Origin: CAVWXT01 sp963759115
GTDB lineage: Bacteria > Planctomycetota > Planctomycetia > Pirellulales > Thermoguttaceae
DNA: 64,000 bases
Direction of reading: 5' to 3'
Assembly: GCA_963759115.1 (NCBI GenBank)
Contig: CAVWXT010000005.1
Span: 2,480,001 to 2,544,000 of the forward strand
Shown: positions 1 to 9,350 of the stretch, in pieces
How positions within the stretch are numbered: position 1 is the stretch's first letter
Layout of the letters: every line of letters starts with the position of its first letter
Notes under the pieces: model-generated
Seen by the model: the letters and a program-made list of their open reading frames with translations, nothing else
Told to the model about the DNA's origin: nothing
Database searches by the model: none
Program-made: the position numbers and the translations under genes

Positions 1-54
1 ACGGCCGCATTCATGCGTCCCTACGGGACGCAAGATCGCTCGATTGCCGATATC

Positions 55-74
55 CCCAGCAGTGAACTGCTGGG
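55..74. repeat. Stem-loop at the group II intron insertion site
   Basis: A perfect 9-bp inverted repeat (CCCAGCAGT / ACTGCTGGG) with a 2-nt loop ends three bases before the intron's first nucleotide. Bacterial class C group II introns are known to insert just downstream of such hairpins, often transcription terminators. The same arrangement recurs at the two other introns in this window. Confidence 0.7.
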
Positions 75-77
75 CTA

Positions 78-2000
78 GTGCGTCTCTGAAAACGTTTGAT
101 CGGTGGGGTGCGAGTCCCCACCAGGTTTGCGTTACAAACCTGTAACCGAAAGTAACCGCGTCTCCGCGAGGAGGGGTGGGAAGCAACCGGAGGTGAATGA
201 CCAGTCCGTAGGATAACGAACCTGATTCGGCCAAGCCTGTCGGGGAGCCTGCTAGCCAATGGCGAACCTCCGACCGCGTGACGGCGTTCCCTCCGATCCG
301 TCCAGATCTGCCCGGGGGATAGACGCGGCGGCCCATCCGGCTGAGGTAACGTGCGAAAGCCGTGATGGGGAGATGGCAACACGGTGGTTGAGGACGGAAT
401 GGTCGGAAGGTCAAACGTCGTAAGGAGAGAGACCTGGAAGGAAGCAGGACGGAGTTCATTGTCCCTGATAAGGATAGGAAGAACCGGCCGTCCAGGAGTC
501 AGAGCACCCATAGTAGCGACGAAACCGGGTAACGCCGGGGGAGCGAAGGGGTGCAGGAAGATGGATGCGTGATGTCCGAGCCACGGGAAAGAAACCATCC
601 CCCGGTGACAGTGCCGTTCGCGGCTACTCCCGCCGGAGAGCCTCCGTCGATTCGCGACTGGGCGAACCCGTGTGTCTGGACGGACCGCATGTTGGCGACA
701 CTCGAACAAGGAGTGCGAGGAGGAAGATGGCACACGCTGATCGACAAGGTGTACGCGCCGCTGAACCTGTTTGCCGCCCGCAGCCATGTGATCGGCAACC
801 GGGGAGCAGCGGGGGTGGACCATCAATCGGTCGAGGGCTTTCAGGCCAATGGCCAGAAAGAACTGGACAGGCTGCACGAGGCACTGCGGACCAATGCGTA
901 TCGTCCGCAGGCCGTGCGGCGAGTCTGGATTCCGAAACCGGGCAGCAAGGAGCAGCGGCCGTTGGGGGTTCCGACCGTGCGTGACCGCGTGGTGCAAACC
1001 GCGCTGTTGCACGTGCTGGAACCGATCTTCGACGCCACGTTTTCGCAAGCCAGTTACGGGTTTCGACACGGACGAGGGTGTCATCACGCCCTGGAACGGG
1101 TCGAGGAACTGCTCGGCGCTGGTCGCGTCTACGTGGTGGACGCGGACCTCAAGAGTTACTTTGACACGATCTCGAAGCCACGGCTGATGACGCGACTGCG
1201 CGAGAAGGTGTCGGACAGCCGGGTGTTGCGTTTGGTGGAGATGTTCCTGGAGCAAGGCGTGATGGACAACCTGCGGGAGTGGACGCCCGAAACGGGCACG
1301 CCCCAAGGAGCAGTCCTCTCGCCCCTTCTGGCCAACATCTACCTCAACCCGCTGGACCACGTGCTGGACGACGCCGGTTTCGCGCTGGTCCGTTATGCAG
1401 ACGACTTCGTGATCTTGTGCAAGACTCGCGAGGAGGCGGAAGCGGCCTTGGCGATGGTGCAACGTTGGGTCAACGAAAACGAGTTGACCCTGCATCCGAC
1501 CAAAACCAAGATCGTGGACGCCCGCATCGAGGGTTTCGATTTTCTGGGCTATCGCTTCCGCGGCGACTTGCGTGTGCCGCGGCAAAAGAGCCTGCGGAAA
1601 CTCAAGGAGGCGGTCCGCGCGAAGACCAAGCGCACGAACGGGCATGACCTGCCCTTCACGTGTGCTCGACTGACGCGGCAACTTCGCGGCTGGTTCATCT
1701 ACTTCCGCCATTGTCGCGGGTCGGTTTTCCGCCAACTGGACGGCTGGATTCGTGGTCGGCTGCGTAGCATGTTGCGGCGGCGACAGAAACGGCGCGGACG
1801 GGGCCGCGGAAGGGACCAGCAGCGTTGGCCCAATCGCTTCTTCGACGAGCAAGGGCTGTATTCCCTGCAAACCGCCCATGTCTGTTTCGCTCAACCCTTT
1901 CGGAGGTAACACCATCAACTGGAGAGCCGGATGCGGGAAATCCGCCAGTCCGGTTCGAAGGGAGGGGGGCCGCAACCCAATGCGGCCTCCCTACCTCTAT
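78..2000 (+). mobile_element. Group II intron with reverse transcriptase ORF
   Basis: The 5' end reads GTGCG, as is typical of group II introns. The 3' part has a domain V hairpin (GAGCCGGAT...GGTTC, about 1933-1966) with a GAAA loop. A domain VI stem follows, with a candidate branch-point A eight bases before the terminal AT at 2000. The reverse transcriptase ORF lies in domain IV. Both boundaries follow from alignment with the two ORF-less relatives at 10630 and 14344, which share blocks such as GTAACCGAAAGTAAC and TTCATTGTCCCTGATAAGGA. The flanks each carry a short palindrome (CGTCCCTACGGGACG at 16-30 and 2008-2022). Confidence 0.85.
551..1909 (+). CDS. ltrA: Group II intron reverse transcriptase/maturase (LtrA-like)
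   Basis: A 452-residue intron-encoded protein that would reverse-transcribe intron RNA at the target and help it fold and splice. It carries the RT core, with YADD at about residues 282-285 supplying the metal-binding aspartates, preceded by a conserved AVLSPLLANIYLNPLD block. A maturase (X) region follows with the LTRQLRGWFIYFRH motif. The C-terminus is basic and no HNH endonuclease domain is visible, which is usual for class C enzymes. Translation may begin at GTG 551 or, more plausibly, at ATG 572 (MSEPRERN). The gene is intact and may mobilise the ORF-less copies in trans, although their sequences have diverged. Confidence 0.93.
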   Translation: MQEDGCVMSEPRERNHPPVTVPFAATPAGEPPSIRDWANPCVWTDRMLATLEQGVRGGRWHTLIDKVYAPLNLFAARSHVIGNRGAAGVDHQSVEGFQANGQKELDRLHEALRTNAYRPQAVRRVWIPKPGSKEQRPLGVPTVRDRVVQTALLHVLEPIFDATFSQASYGFRHGRGCHHALERVEELLGAGRVYVVDADLKSYFDTISKPRLMTRLREKVSDSRVLRLVEMFLEQGVMDNLREWTPETGTPQGAVLSPLLANIYLNPLDHVLDDAGFALVRYADDFVILCKTREEAEAALAMVQRWVNENELTLHPTKTKIVDARIEGFDFLGYRFRGDLRVPRQKSLRKLKEAVRAKTKRTNGHDLPFTCARLTRQLRGWFIYFRHCRGSVFRQLDGWIRGRLRSMLRRRQKRRGRGRGRDQQRWPNRFFDEQGLYSLQTAHVCFAQPFRR

Positions 2001-2158
2001 CTGTCGAACGTCCCTACGGGACGGACAACTGTGAGCAGTCAAGTAGGCCATGCTTGAGCATAACGCTTCTTGGTGGGCTGCGGTCGCAATGTTATCAGCC
2101 TTCCGGATCGGAGAGTGCTTCCGCAAGAGTCTTGCCGTGAAGGGGCTGAACAGGAGGT
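2001..2158. other. Intergenic, short repeats only
   Basis: No gene was seen between the intron and the kinase terminator. It holds the 3'-flank palindrome CGTCCCTACGGGACG (2008-2022). A GCTTGAGCATAACGCTTCTT unit near 2051 recurs imperfectly near 2251 and may be a remnant of a duplicated sequence. Confidence 0.5.
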
Positions 2159-2201
2159 AACAGAGGCAACGGAGAAAGGCCAATCCTCCGTTGCCTCTGT
2201 T
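2159..2201 (-). terminator. Strong hairpin downstream of the kinase gene
   Basis: Arms AACAGAGGCAACGGAG and CTCCGTTGCCTCTGTT form a perfect 16-bp stem with an 11-nt loop. It lies about 110 bp after the kinase stop codon. No long U-tract is present, so it may be a terminator or simply a dispersed hairpin repeat. Confidence 0.5.
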
Positions 2202-2311
2202 TCCTCATGTTCAAGATGAACCAGGATTCGTTGCGACTATCCTGCGCTGGGCTTGAGCACAACGCTTCTCGGTCGGACTCCGATCGTCATGCTAGAGCAT
2301 GGCCTACGGAG

Positions 2312-5300
2312 CTACCGGGCTGGAAGAAACTGCGCCGGCTTCTCGGGAGCGGTTTCCTGCACGGGTGCTTTCTTGGTCGCGTCCGTTACGCGCTTCAGCA
2401 CGACCAACACCGTGTCGGGGGCGGCGGCGAGTTTCGATGGCGGAGGTGGTGGCCCTAGGAGGTTCGGAAGACTCAGGCATATCGTAATTTGATCGCCCTT
2501 TACTTCATATATGCCCGAGAAGTAGTCGCTTCCGAGCGAGCCGAGTCCGAGCCTTTTGGGGCGACTCGTCGGATCGAGCGTGTACCACACCCACTCGTCT
2601 TCCCCGCCACCTCCCATGCCCGAAGAGGGCACGGTGATTTGGTTTGCGGATATCGTCGTTTTCCTGCCCCGACTGAACCATTGCCCAATCGTCCTCGATA
2701 GATATTCCGTCCGCTTTTTCCCTATTTGGGCATCAGTTGGCATTGATAAGCCTTCGACTTGCCAACTCCCTTGACTTGCTCTTTCGTCTTCCGAGATAGC
2801 AGCGTCCCCAACACGCCGCAGGACGAGCAACTCCTTGTCAGACCCGAATTCGGCAAAGAACTCGGGAGGTCGCTGGCCCCAGTGGTTGTCGGCACAGATC
2901 TTCAATTGGTTTCCTTCTAGCTTGTAAATGCCCCAATATGAAGAACGGCACTTGAGGTCGATCATCTTGGGCGTCGATTCGGGATTCAACTGGTATTTGT
3001 AGACCTGAATCGCCACATGATCGCCCACAATTTTGAATGTGTCGCCTACGATGACGACTCTTGTGGTCTTCAGTACTTTGTCAGGAGAGGTTTGCGGTTC
3101 GTTGTGCAGCACTCGAACGACTTTGAACGTACTGCTGACGATTTCCCAAGTTCCTTGGAGTGCCTGTTCGTCCGGCACGGCAGGTGCGGCGGTCGCTTCG
3201 TCACCGATGTACGCCGTCACCTCAAGCACCACTTGTGCGGGCACCGGAGCATCGATATCCACAATGATATGGCCCGATCTTCGGCCGACGAAGTTCGTCG
3301 TGTCCATCGTGACCACGATCTCTGCCGTGGCAAGCTTCGATTTTACAAGCTTCTCGGTCGCTCGCGCCTTGAAGCAACCGTAGCCGCTGCTATCGACCGT
3401 GACGGACTTGATGTGTACGTCCTCGTTAAAGCCGTTTCCAACGACAAAGCGATACTCGGCCTTCGCGCCTCGGGCCACCGTTCCGAAGTCATGGGAGGTT
3501 GTTCTGAACAGTCTCTCGGCCCAACCCGTGTCGCCGAGCGCCGCCTGCGCCGCTGCCGATGGGTAGCCGGAAGTGGAGGCCGTGGCAGTAGGCTGCGCCA
3601 GCTTGTAGCGGATTCTCATGCCGCGTGGCTCTTCGGTGAAGCGGATCACTTGCAGGATGCCGAGGTCGCCCTTGCGGGTCCGGAAGGCGAAGGTCGCGGG
3701 AAGTTCCGCGAGTTCAAAGTACGTGACGCCACCACGCTCGTTCACAAACGCGGTTGGGCCGAAAGGCCCCTGACCCCCGATCACGGGCGTTCCGGGCGTG
3801 GCAGATGCGAGCGCCGATCGCAGTTCTTCACCGGTGATATGATCCCATGCGAACAGAGATGTCTGGGTGGCTCGTTCCCACGGGTCGGCAATGGCCCCCA
3901 GCGTCAGCCCTTGCGGCAGCAACGACCAGCGATCACCGCCTTCCGTGTTGAAGGGGCCGCCACCGTGGTCGGCAAAATCGACGAAGAGGTCAATGTTGTT
4001 GTCCGTGAGCCATTTCTGTCGCTCCTCCGGCTTCCATATTTGTGCCGCGTCCGGCAGGTCGAGCACTCTGCCGCCTGCCAAATCGAGCGCACACTGTCTG
4101 CCCGAATTCCGCTCGTTCACCACCCGCTCGATGACTGGGCCGAATTGCAGTTCAGTTCGTGGCTCCCTCCCTTCCAGCATCCCCATCCGTTTGAGCAGGT
4201 TGTCGCGGACGTGCCGCACGCGGCCGGCTTCGTCGATGACTGTCAGTTCCCGTGACGTGGAGTTGTACGCGCCCTGTGGTCCGAGGAGCCGCTGCACTTC
4301 GGCCAGCATTTCCTTGGAGGCCCCCTTGGTCAACGGAAACGCGACACTGACAAACTCGTCGGCGCCCTTGCTGTCCAAGGCGTCGAGCGTGGTCATCGAC
4401 ACCCGGCGCTGCGCCGTGCCGTCTTTCTTGCTCGGGATGCTCACGGTGGGACTGCCGCTTTCGTCGATTGCCACGGTGGAGCCCGCGGGAATGTCGATTG
4501 TCGTCTCCCGGCCGTCTCGCTTGATCGTGACCAGGATGCCCAACGCGAAGCCGATCCCGCCGGTCATAAGCAGGAGGAGGCAGAGGAGCACGATGGTACG
4601 CGTGCGAACTCCCCGCCATTGCAATGGCGGGGCGTTTGATGATGGCAAGACCCGATTTACGCCACCCTCACCCTGACCCTCTCCCGGCGGGAGAGGGGAC
4701 ACTGGAGCGCTGATGGCTCGTTGCAGCAGCGCCGGCAGGTCGGCGGCGGCACACCAGGGCTCAATGGCCTCGGCCACGTCGGCCGGCGTGGCAAAACGCT
4801 CGGCCGGATCTTTGGCCAGCATCCGGTTGAGGATGGCGGCCACCTGGTCCGGCACCTCGGGGGCGAACTGGTGAACGGGCGGCGGCGCCTGGTGGACGTG
4901 GGCGTTGAGCTTGTCGAGCGTGCCGCGATACTCCGCGCCGCTGAACGGCGCCCGGCCGCAGAGCAACTTGTAGAGCGTGCAGCCCAGGCTGTAGATGTCG
5001 GCCCGGATGTCCACCGTGCGGCTATCCGAGGCCTGCTCCGGGGCCATGTAGTCGGCCGTGCCCATTGCCTGGCCCGTGCCGGTCATATCCTCGCTGGCGT
5101 GGGAAAGGGGGACAGTCCTCATTTGTGCGCAGCACCCTTCGGGCCGTTCCGGCAAATGGGGGCTGTCCCCCTTTCCCGTGGCAACAGAAGGGGACAGTCC
5201 CATTTTCGCGGCGGGCGAGTCAGTTGGAGACAGAACGTCACTGGGCCGCGAAAATTGGGACAGTCCCCCCTCGTAGAACCGGGCCAGGCCGAGGTCGAGC

Positions 5301-6335
5301 AATTTCACTTCGCCCGCGCGGCTGAGCATGATGTTCGAGGGCTTGATGTCGCGGTGTACCAGCCCATGTTCGTCGGGCGCATTGCAGGGCCAAGGCGGTC
5401 TGCCGGACCAGTTCGCAGGCTTCGGCCGCGGGGAGGGGGAGAAAGGGGGACAGGCGCGCTTCGTGCGCAGCACCCTTCGGGCCGTTCCGGCAAAGCGCGC
5501 CTGTCCCCCTTTCTCGGCTCCGGGAAGGGGACAGTCCCATTTTCGCGGCGGGCGAGTCAGTTGGCGAAGGAACGTCACCGGGCCGCGAGAATTGGGACAG
5601 TCCCCCTTTGCCGGCCAAGCGCCGCACGATTTCGGCCAGATCCAGCCCATCGACGTACTCCATAATCAGCACGGGCGTGCCGTCGATCTCGCGGGCATCG
5701 AAAGCCTGGACGATGTTCGGGTGGGCGAGCCGGCCGACGGCCTTCATCTCGCGTTCGAAGCGGCTGATGGCCTGGCGGTCGCCCACGCGGCCACGGGGCA
5801 GCACCTTGACGGCCACAATGCGATCGAGTTTCATGTGCAGTGCCTTATAGACCCGGCCCATGCCGCCGCGGCCCAATTCTTCGAGGACTTGGTATTCGCC
5901 CAGGGTTTGCGGAATGGCAGGCGATGAAGGGGACAGGTCCATGTTTTCGGCCACGGCGTTACTCGCCAAACGCGCTGGCTCGCCGAAAAATGGACCAGTC
6001 CCCTGTGGTGCCGCCGGCATGGCCAAGGCCTCGGCCAGCGCGGCCTGGAACGGCGGCTCGGCCGAATACGACTCGCCGCCGGCCGGCATCCGCAGACGGC
6101 CGATCAGCGTGTCGTCGGGCTCCTCCAGGGTCATGATCGTGGCTTGGCACTCGGGGCACGAGTCGAGGTGGCCGGCCAGTTCGTTCGACTGCTCGTCGGA
6201 GAGCATACCGATGGAGAATTGGAGCAGGGTTTTCCGAGCGGGGCAGGTTATGGCGAGCCATGGTGAAGTCTCGCCTTTGGTTGACGGCGTGTTCCGATAC
6301 GCTCTACAAGAAAGAACGCGGGCGTCTAACAGCAT
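2312..6335 (-). CDS. Membrane Ser/Thr protein kinase with DUF1573 and lipocalin-like tail (one frameshift)
   Basis: A very large Hanks-type kinase read from right to left. Order of parts: a zinc-finger-like N-terminus (HLDSCPEC, an HX3CX2C pattern as in anti-sigma factors); a kinase domain with the glycine loop LGRGGMGRVY, VAVKVLP, HRDIKPSN, DLGLAR and MAPEQ; a transmembrane helix (LLCLLLLMTGGIGFALGI); a sensor-like part; a DUF1573-like segment (FGTVARGAKAEYRF); and two C-terminal repeats beginning QGTWEI and QGSWQV, like the planctomycete TIGR03067 family. One extra C near 5378-5380, just before the catalytic loop, shifts the frame. Several palindromic repeats are carried in frame inside the kinase domain. 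The start is uncertain; ATG 6335 is the most downstream in-frame ATG before the zinc finger. Its partner is the sigma factor immediately upstream. Confidence 0.85.
5102..5272. repeat. In-gene palindromic repeats, types A and B
   Basis: Two adjacent palindromes lie inside the kinase activation segment. Type A (5102-5176) is bounded by GGGGGACAGTCC and GGCTGTCCCCC around a core containing AGCACCCTTCGGGCCGTTCC. Type B (5187-5272) is bounded by GGGGACAGTCCCATTTTCG and AAATTGGGACAGTCCCC. Neither closes the reading frame, which continues from DLGLARFYEGG through the insert to MGTADYMAPEQ. Confidence 0.85.
5441..5608. repeat. In-gene palindromic repeats, types A and B (second pair)
   Basis: The same A-then-B pair as at 5102-5272 lies about 170 bp away in the same gene, between the hinge helix (LDLAEIVRRLAGK) and the helix preceding the catalytic loop (ACELVRQTALALQ). 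The type A arms differ from the first copy (GGCGCGCTT/AAGCGCGCC), yet each palindrome is internally matched, which implies compensated arms. Confidence 0.85.
5926..6004. repeat. In-gene palindromic repeat, type C
   Basis: Bounded by GGGGACAGGTCCATGTTTTC and GAAAAATGGACCAGTCCCC. It is in frame between the zinc-finger region and the glycine loop of the kinase, and encodes a linker around GTGPFFGEPARL. A second copy is intergenic at 21267-21345. Confidence 0.8.
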
Positions 6336-6430
6336 TTTGGGACCAACGGCCGAAGCTGTTGGCCGGCAAGGACTTAGAACCTGCCCGCGAGCAGATCCGC
6401 GGGCACGGTTCATTTCCGAACGCACTTGAG

Positions 6431-6500
6431 TGGCACGCCCTGAGGAACGAAGGGCGTGGCGACCCGCCCGACCACGCCCTTCGTTCCTCAGGGCGTGCCA
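6431..6500. repeat. Palindromic repeat, TGGCACGCCC family
   Basis: Arms TGGCACGCCCTGAGGAACGA and its complement form a long, nearly perfect hairpin upstream of the kinase. A sister copy lies at 34139-34208, upstream of the second sigma-kinase pair, so both sigma/kinase loci carry this element. Confidence 0.85.
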
Positions 6501-6626
6501 CCCAGGTGTGAACCATGCCGCTCCGCGATTTCGTCGTAGAGCGGATTTCAATCCGGTTGAACGGAATGAGTCCCGCCGCGTGAACGGAATGAATTTCGTT
6601 CTACGAGGTTGCCTTTGCGTGAGTTC

Positions 6627-7126
6627 TTACGGCGGCAACTCGCCCAGTGCTCGCCGCAGCCGGCGAAGGACCCGCGACTTGGCCATGTAGACGGCCGGAA
6701 CGCTCATCGTCAGGTCGGCGGCGACGTGGGCCGGCGACCGGCCATCGATGGCCGTTCGCCAGAAGGCGTCCCAGGTCCGCGGCTCGAATTCCCCCCGAAT
6801 CATCTCCAACACCCGCCGCGATAGCCAGGCTTCCGACTCGGCATCGGGCCGGATCGACTCTTCCGACGGCTCCGGGGGCTGCGGGATGTCGGCCATCTGG
6901 CGTTGGGCCGTGCTGCCGCCGCGGGCCTCGGCCCTGCCCAGCCGGCGGCGATAGTGGTCGCGGACCTTGTTCCGTGTGATCGAGGCCAGCCAGGCGTGGA
7001 AACTGTCCTGCGGCCCCTCGCGGTGGAAGCCGGGCAAATGGCGCATCACGGCCGCGAGCACCTCTTGCAGCACGTCGGCCGCGTCTTCGGCGTTCAGGCC
7101 CGCGCGGCGGCACCAGCGATGGATCA
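6627..7126 (-). pseudogene. ECF sigma factor, C-terminal part (split by an insertion sequence)
   Basis: This is the distal part of an ECF-type RNA polymerase sigma factor, from the end of region 2 through region 4. It contains LNAEDAADVLQEV, FHAWLASITRNKVRDHYRR and a region 4 helix-turn-helix (SPAHVAADLTMSVPAVYMAK). The 5' part is at 8794-8919, on the other side of a 1.67-kb element. Removing the element and one copy of the 8-bp duplication rejoins the two halves in frame as AVIHRWCRRAGL. The gene preceded the large kinase, in the usual planctomycete sigma-kinase order. Confidence 0.92.
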
Positions 7127-8793
7127 GGCTCTTCCGGTTTTAGGTGCAGAACGCGAGAAATTCAGCCTTCAGGCCACGGACGATCTCGCGTAGCTCGGCG
7201 ATGGTCCGCCCGGCGGCTTCCGACGCCCGGTTCAAGTCCAGGAGCAGCCGGTTCCAGAGCGTGTCGGCTGACTTCACGCCGTAGCAGCGTTTGGTGATGA
7301 CGCGGGCCTTGTTGTTGATACCTTCAACCGCCGCGCTGGTGTACCGCCCGTCGAAGTAGTTCAGGATGCCCGTCTTCCAGTTGTCGTAGGTCGTCCAGAA
7401 CTTGGCGAAGTCCAGCCCCAGCGCTTCGGTCCGCGCGCGGAGTTCGGCCAACTGCTGTTCGGCCGTGGCGCGGTCCGGCGCTGTATCGAAGATCTCCTTG
7501 AACCGCACCCGCACGTCATACACGTCCTTCAACGCGGGCAACCTGGCGAACAACTCCTCCAAGGCTGCGCGCTCTTCGGGCTTCAGATCCTTCGGGTCGC
7601 GGCGGAACTCCCACATCAGCGAGCGGAACCGTTTCTGCTCGGCTTTGGACAACTGGGCCTTGTGCTTCCGCGTGCTTTTTTTTTCGCAACTCATCCACCA
7701 CCTCGTTGAACTGCTTGGCCACGTGGAACCGGTCCACCACCAACCGGCTGTTGCGAAGTTGCTCGTTGCAGACCGGGCCGTAGACCTTCCCCATGTCCAC
7801 GCGGTGCGTTTCCACCGCGGCGCGCTGCTCGGGCGTCAATTTCCCCAGGCATTCGAGGGCCGCTGCCGTGTCGCGCCCGCGGGCCACCGCCAGCACCTTC
7901 GGCGACTCCGGGTCGGTCAAGTCCGTCATCACCGTCACGTACAACTTGTGCCGCTTCTTGAGGCTGATTTCGTCCATGCCCACGTGCTTGATGACCCGTG
8001 CCGGGTCGATCCGCTTGTCGTCCTTCAACTGGTTCTCGACGATCAGTTCCACGGTCTCCGCCGAGATGCCCAGCCGCGCGGCCACCTCTTCTTCGTTGCT
8101 GCCGATGAGCATCCGCAGCACGTATTCCTCGAAGCGGTACGTGTACAGCACCTTCTTCCGCTTGAAGGGGGCGAAATGCTCCTGGCGATGCCCACAGCGC
8201 GAGCAACGATGGAAGCAAGGCTGGAAGATCAGGAAGCTCGGCTGACCCCACAGGTCCAGGTCGCGGACCACATAGACGGTGTTCTTGTACTCGTAGGTGG
8301 ACGGCTCTTCGTGGCCGCACTGCTCACAACGGCAAGAGTCGGGCAGGGGGAACTTGACCTCGAAGCCGTGCCCGTCGCGCGAGCGCTCGTATCCCAACAG
8401 TTCCACACCCGGCGGCAAATCCAACTTCACTTTGACCTCGACCTGAGCCATCCGTGGCCTCCTTGGTTGGCGGTGTCTTCTGCGACGGGGCGAAGGCAAC
8501 AACCGCGTTGGTCCGACCGCCGCCGCTTGAGCAAGGTAACGCCGCGGGCGACCTCGGGCCAACAGCAACCTTCCCAACTCGCGAAATCGGCGCCCGCAGG
8601 GAGGAGGCGGCGGAACATGTTCCCGGACAAGCACTTACGCTCGCAATCCCTGTTGCACTATATTCTTGTGGGGGGGCTAATATGGCGAGAATTACGTGCC
8701 TGGGGCGTTCAAGCAACCGTCGCGCGTAGTATAACGGCCGCTATTGTTGAGCCTCGGGTTTGTGCGGCGTTCGCACCCAGAACCGGAAGAGCC
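7127..8793 (-). mobile_element. ISL3-like insertion sequence with exact ends
   Basis: The element is 1667 bp. Its 21-bp terminal inverted repeats (7127-7147 and 8773-8793) begin GGCTCTTCCGGTT and match at 19 of 21 positions. It is flanked on both sides by the 8-bp direct repeat ATGGATCA (7119-7126 and 8794-8801), the duplication length typical of ISL3. It carries one transposase, read in two frames, and interrupts an ECF sigma factor gene. The clean duplication and good terminal match suggest a recent insertion. Confidence 0.95.
7140..8451 (-). CDS. ISL3-family transposase (frame change at an A9 run)
   Basis: A DDE transposase. The N-terminal part has a zinc-binding region (CRCEQCGHE, CHRCSRCGHR), then a helix-turn-helix (EEEVAARLGISAETVELI), then the catalytic core beginning HVGMDEISLKKRHKLYVTV. 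The C-terminal part, with AVEGINNKARVITKRCYG carrying the late catalytic glutamate, is in another frame. The switch falls at nine consecutive A's on the coding strand (7676-7684), where loss of one A would fuse the frames. The start ATG 8451 (MAQVEVKVKL) fits ISL3 enzymes; total length is about 436 residues. The run may be a slippage site, an inactivating mutation or a homopolymer sequencing error. Confidence 0.9.
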
Positions 8794-8919
8794 ATGGATC
8801 ACCGCAGCGTAGAGCTTCACGAACCGTTCCCACGCCTCCGGCCGGCCCGCCCGAAGCTGATCGAGGAGCGTCGACGAAACGGAACTCGGTTTGGAAGACG
8901 TGGCTTCGTTTGTGCCCAT
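8794..8919 (-). pseudogene. ECF sigma factor, N-terminal part
   Basis: The first 40-odd codons of the sigma factor completed at 6627-7126. It starts at ATG 8919 (MGTNEATSS) and runs through STLLDQLRAGRPEAWERFV, the conserved region 2 beginning. It meets the insertion sequence after the codons for AVIHG. On its own it would give a truncated peptide ending in element-encoded residues. Confidence 0.88.
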
Positions 8920-9084
8920 CGCACTACCTGTTCGCGTCAGCGCTGAGATGAGCGACTGCGACTTCTGCTGACGTTGTAACGCAGTGGCCGCCAAAAGGAA
9001 AGCCCGCCACCCCAAACGCGAACGGGGCCGGCGGGTCTTGCTTGTTTCTGAAGGACTTCGTGTTCGCCTGGGGCGAAACCGCGC

Positions 9085-9285
9085 TCAACTCGCGCCCTTC
9101 TGGGCGAGCATCTGACGGATGGCGGGCATGAATTCGATGGGCACGACCACGGTTGTTTGATCGGGCTGCTCATGGGCGGCTTCGTCCTCGGCGACTTGCT
9201 GCTCTTCGTCCAGGGCGTCGTAATGGGCGATCAGTCGCCGAACGCGTTCTGCATCCCAACCTTGTGGAAACTTCTCCGAATTCAT
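9085..9285 (-). CDS. Small acidic conserved protein (antitoxin-like)
   Basis: A 66-residue protein with an FPQGWDAERVRRLIAHYD core and a QQVAEDEAAHE acidic stretch, followed by TTVVVPIEFMPAIRQMLAQK. Similar short proteins are frequent in planctomycetes and cyanobacteria, sometimes beside toxin-like genes, but no toxin partner is visible here. It is divergent from the repair fusion gene, sharing a 65-bp intergenic region. Function unknown; 'antitoxin-like' is an inference from size and composition only. Confidence 0.75.
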   Translation of the reverse strand: MNSEKFPQGWDAERVRRLIAHYDALDEEQQVAEDEAAHEQPDQTTVVVPIEFMPAIRQMLAQKGAS

Positions 9286-9314
9286 CGGTTCCTCCCATCA
9301 GCGGGGATTCAATC

Positions 9315-9343
9315 TTGACAGGCCACCTGACGGCTTCAACAAT
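9315..9343 (+). promoter_or_regulatory. Candidate sigma-70-type promoter for the repair fusion gene
   Basis: TTGACA (9315-9320), a 17-bp spacer, then AACAAT (9338-9343). The predicted start of transcription falls at or next to ATG 9351 and no Shine-Dalgarno sequence precedes that ATG, so the message may be leaderless. Confidence 0.45.
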
Positions 9344-9350
9344 ACTATAC

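Noticed and set aside
11..1975. Long open frame antisense to the group II intron
   Set aside because: It has no recognisable protein content and is the reverse of the reverse transcriptase gene and structured intron RNA; high GC keeps such frames open.
3017..4255. 412-codon plus-strand frame
   Set aside because: Antisense to the kinase C-terminal region, with no protein motif.
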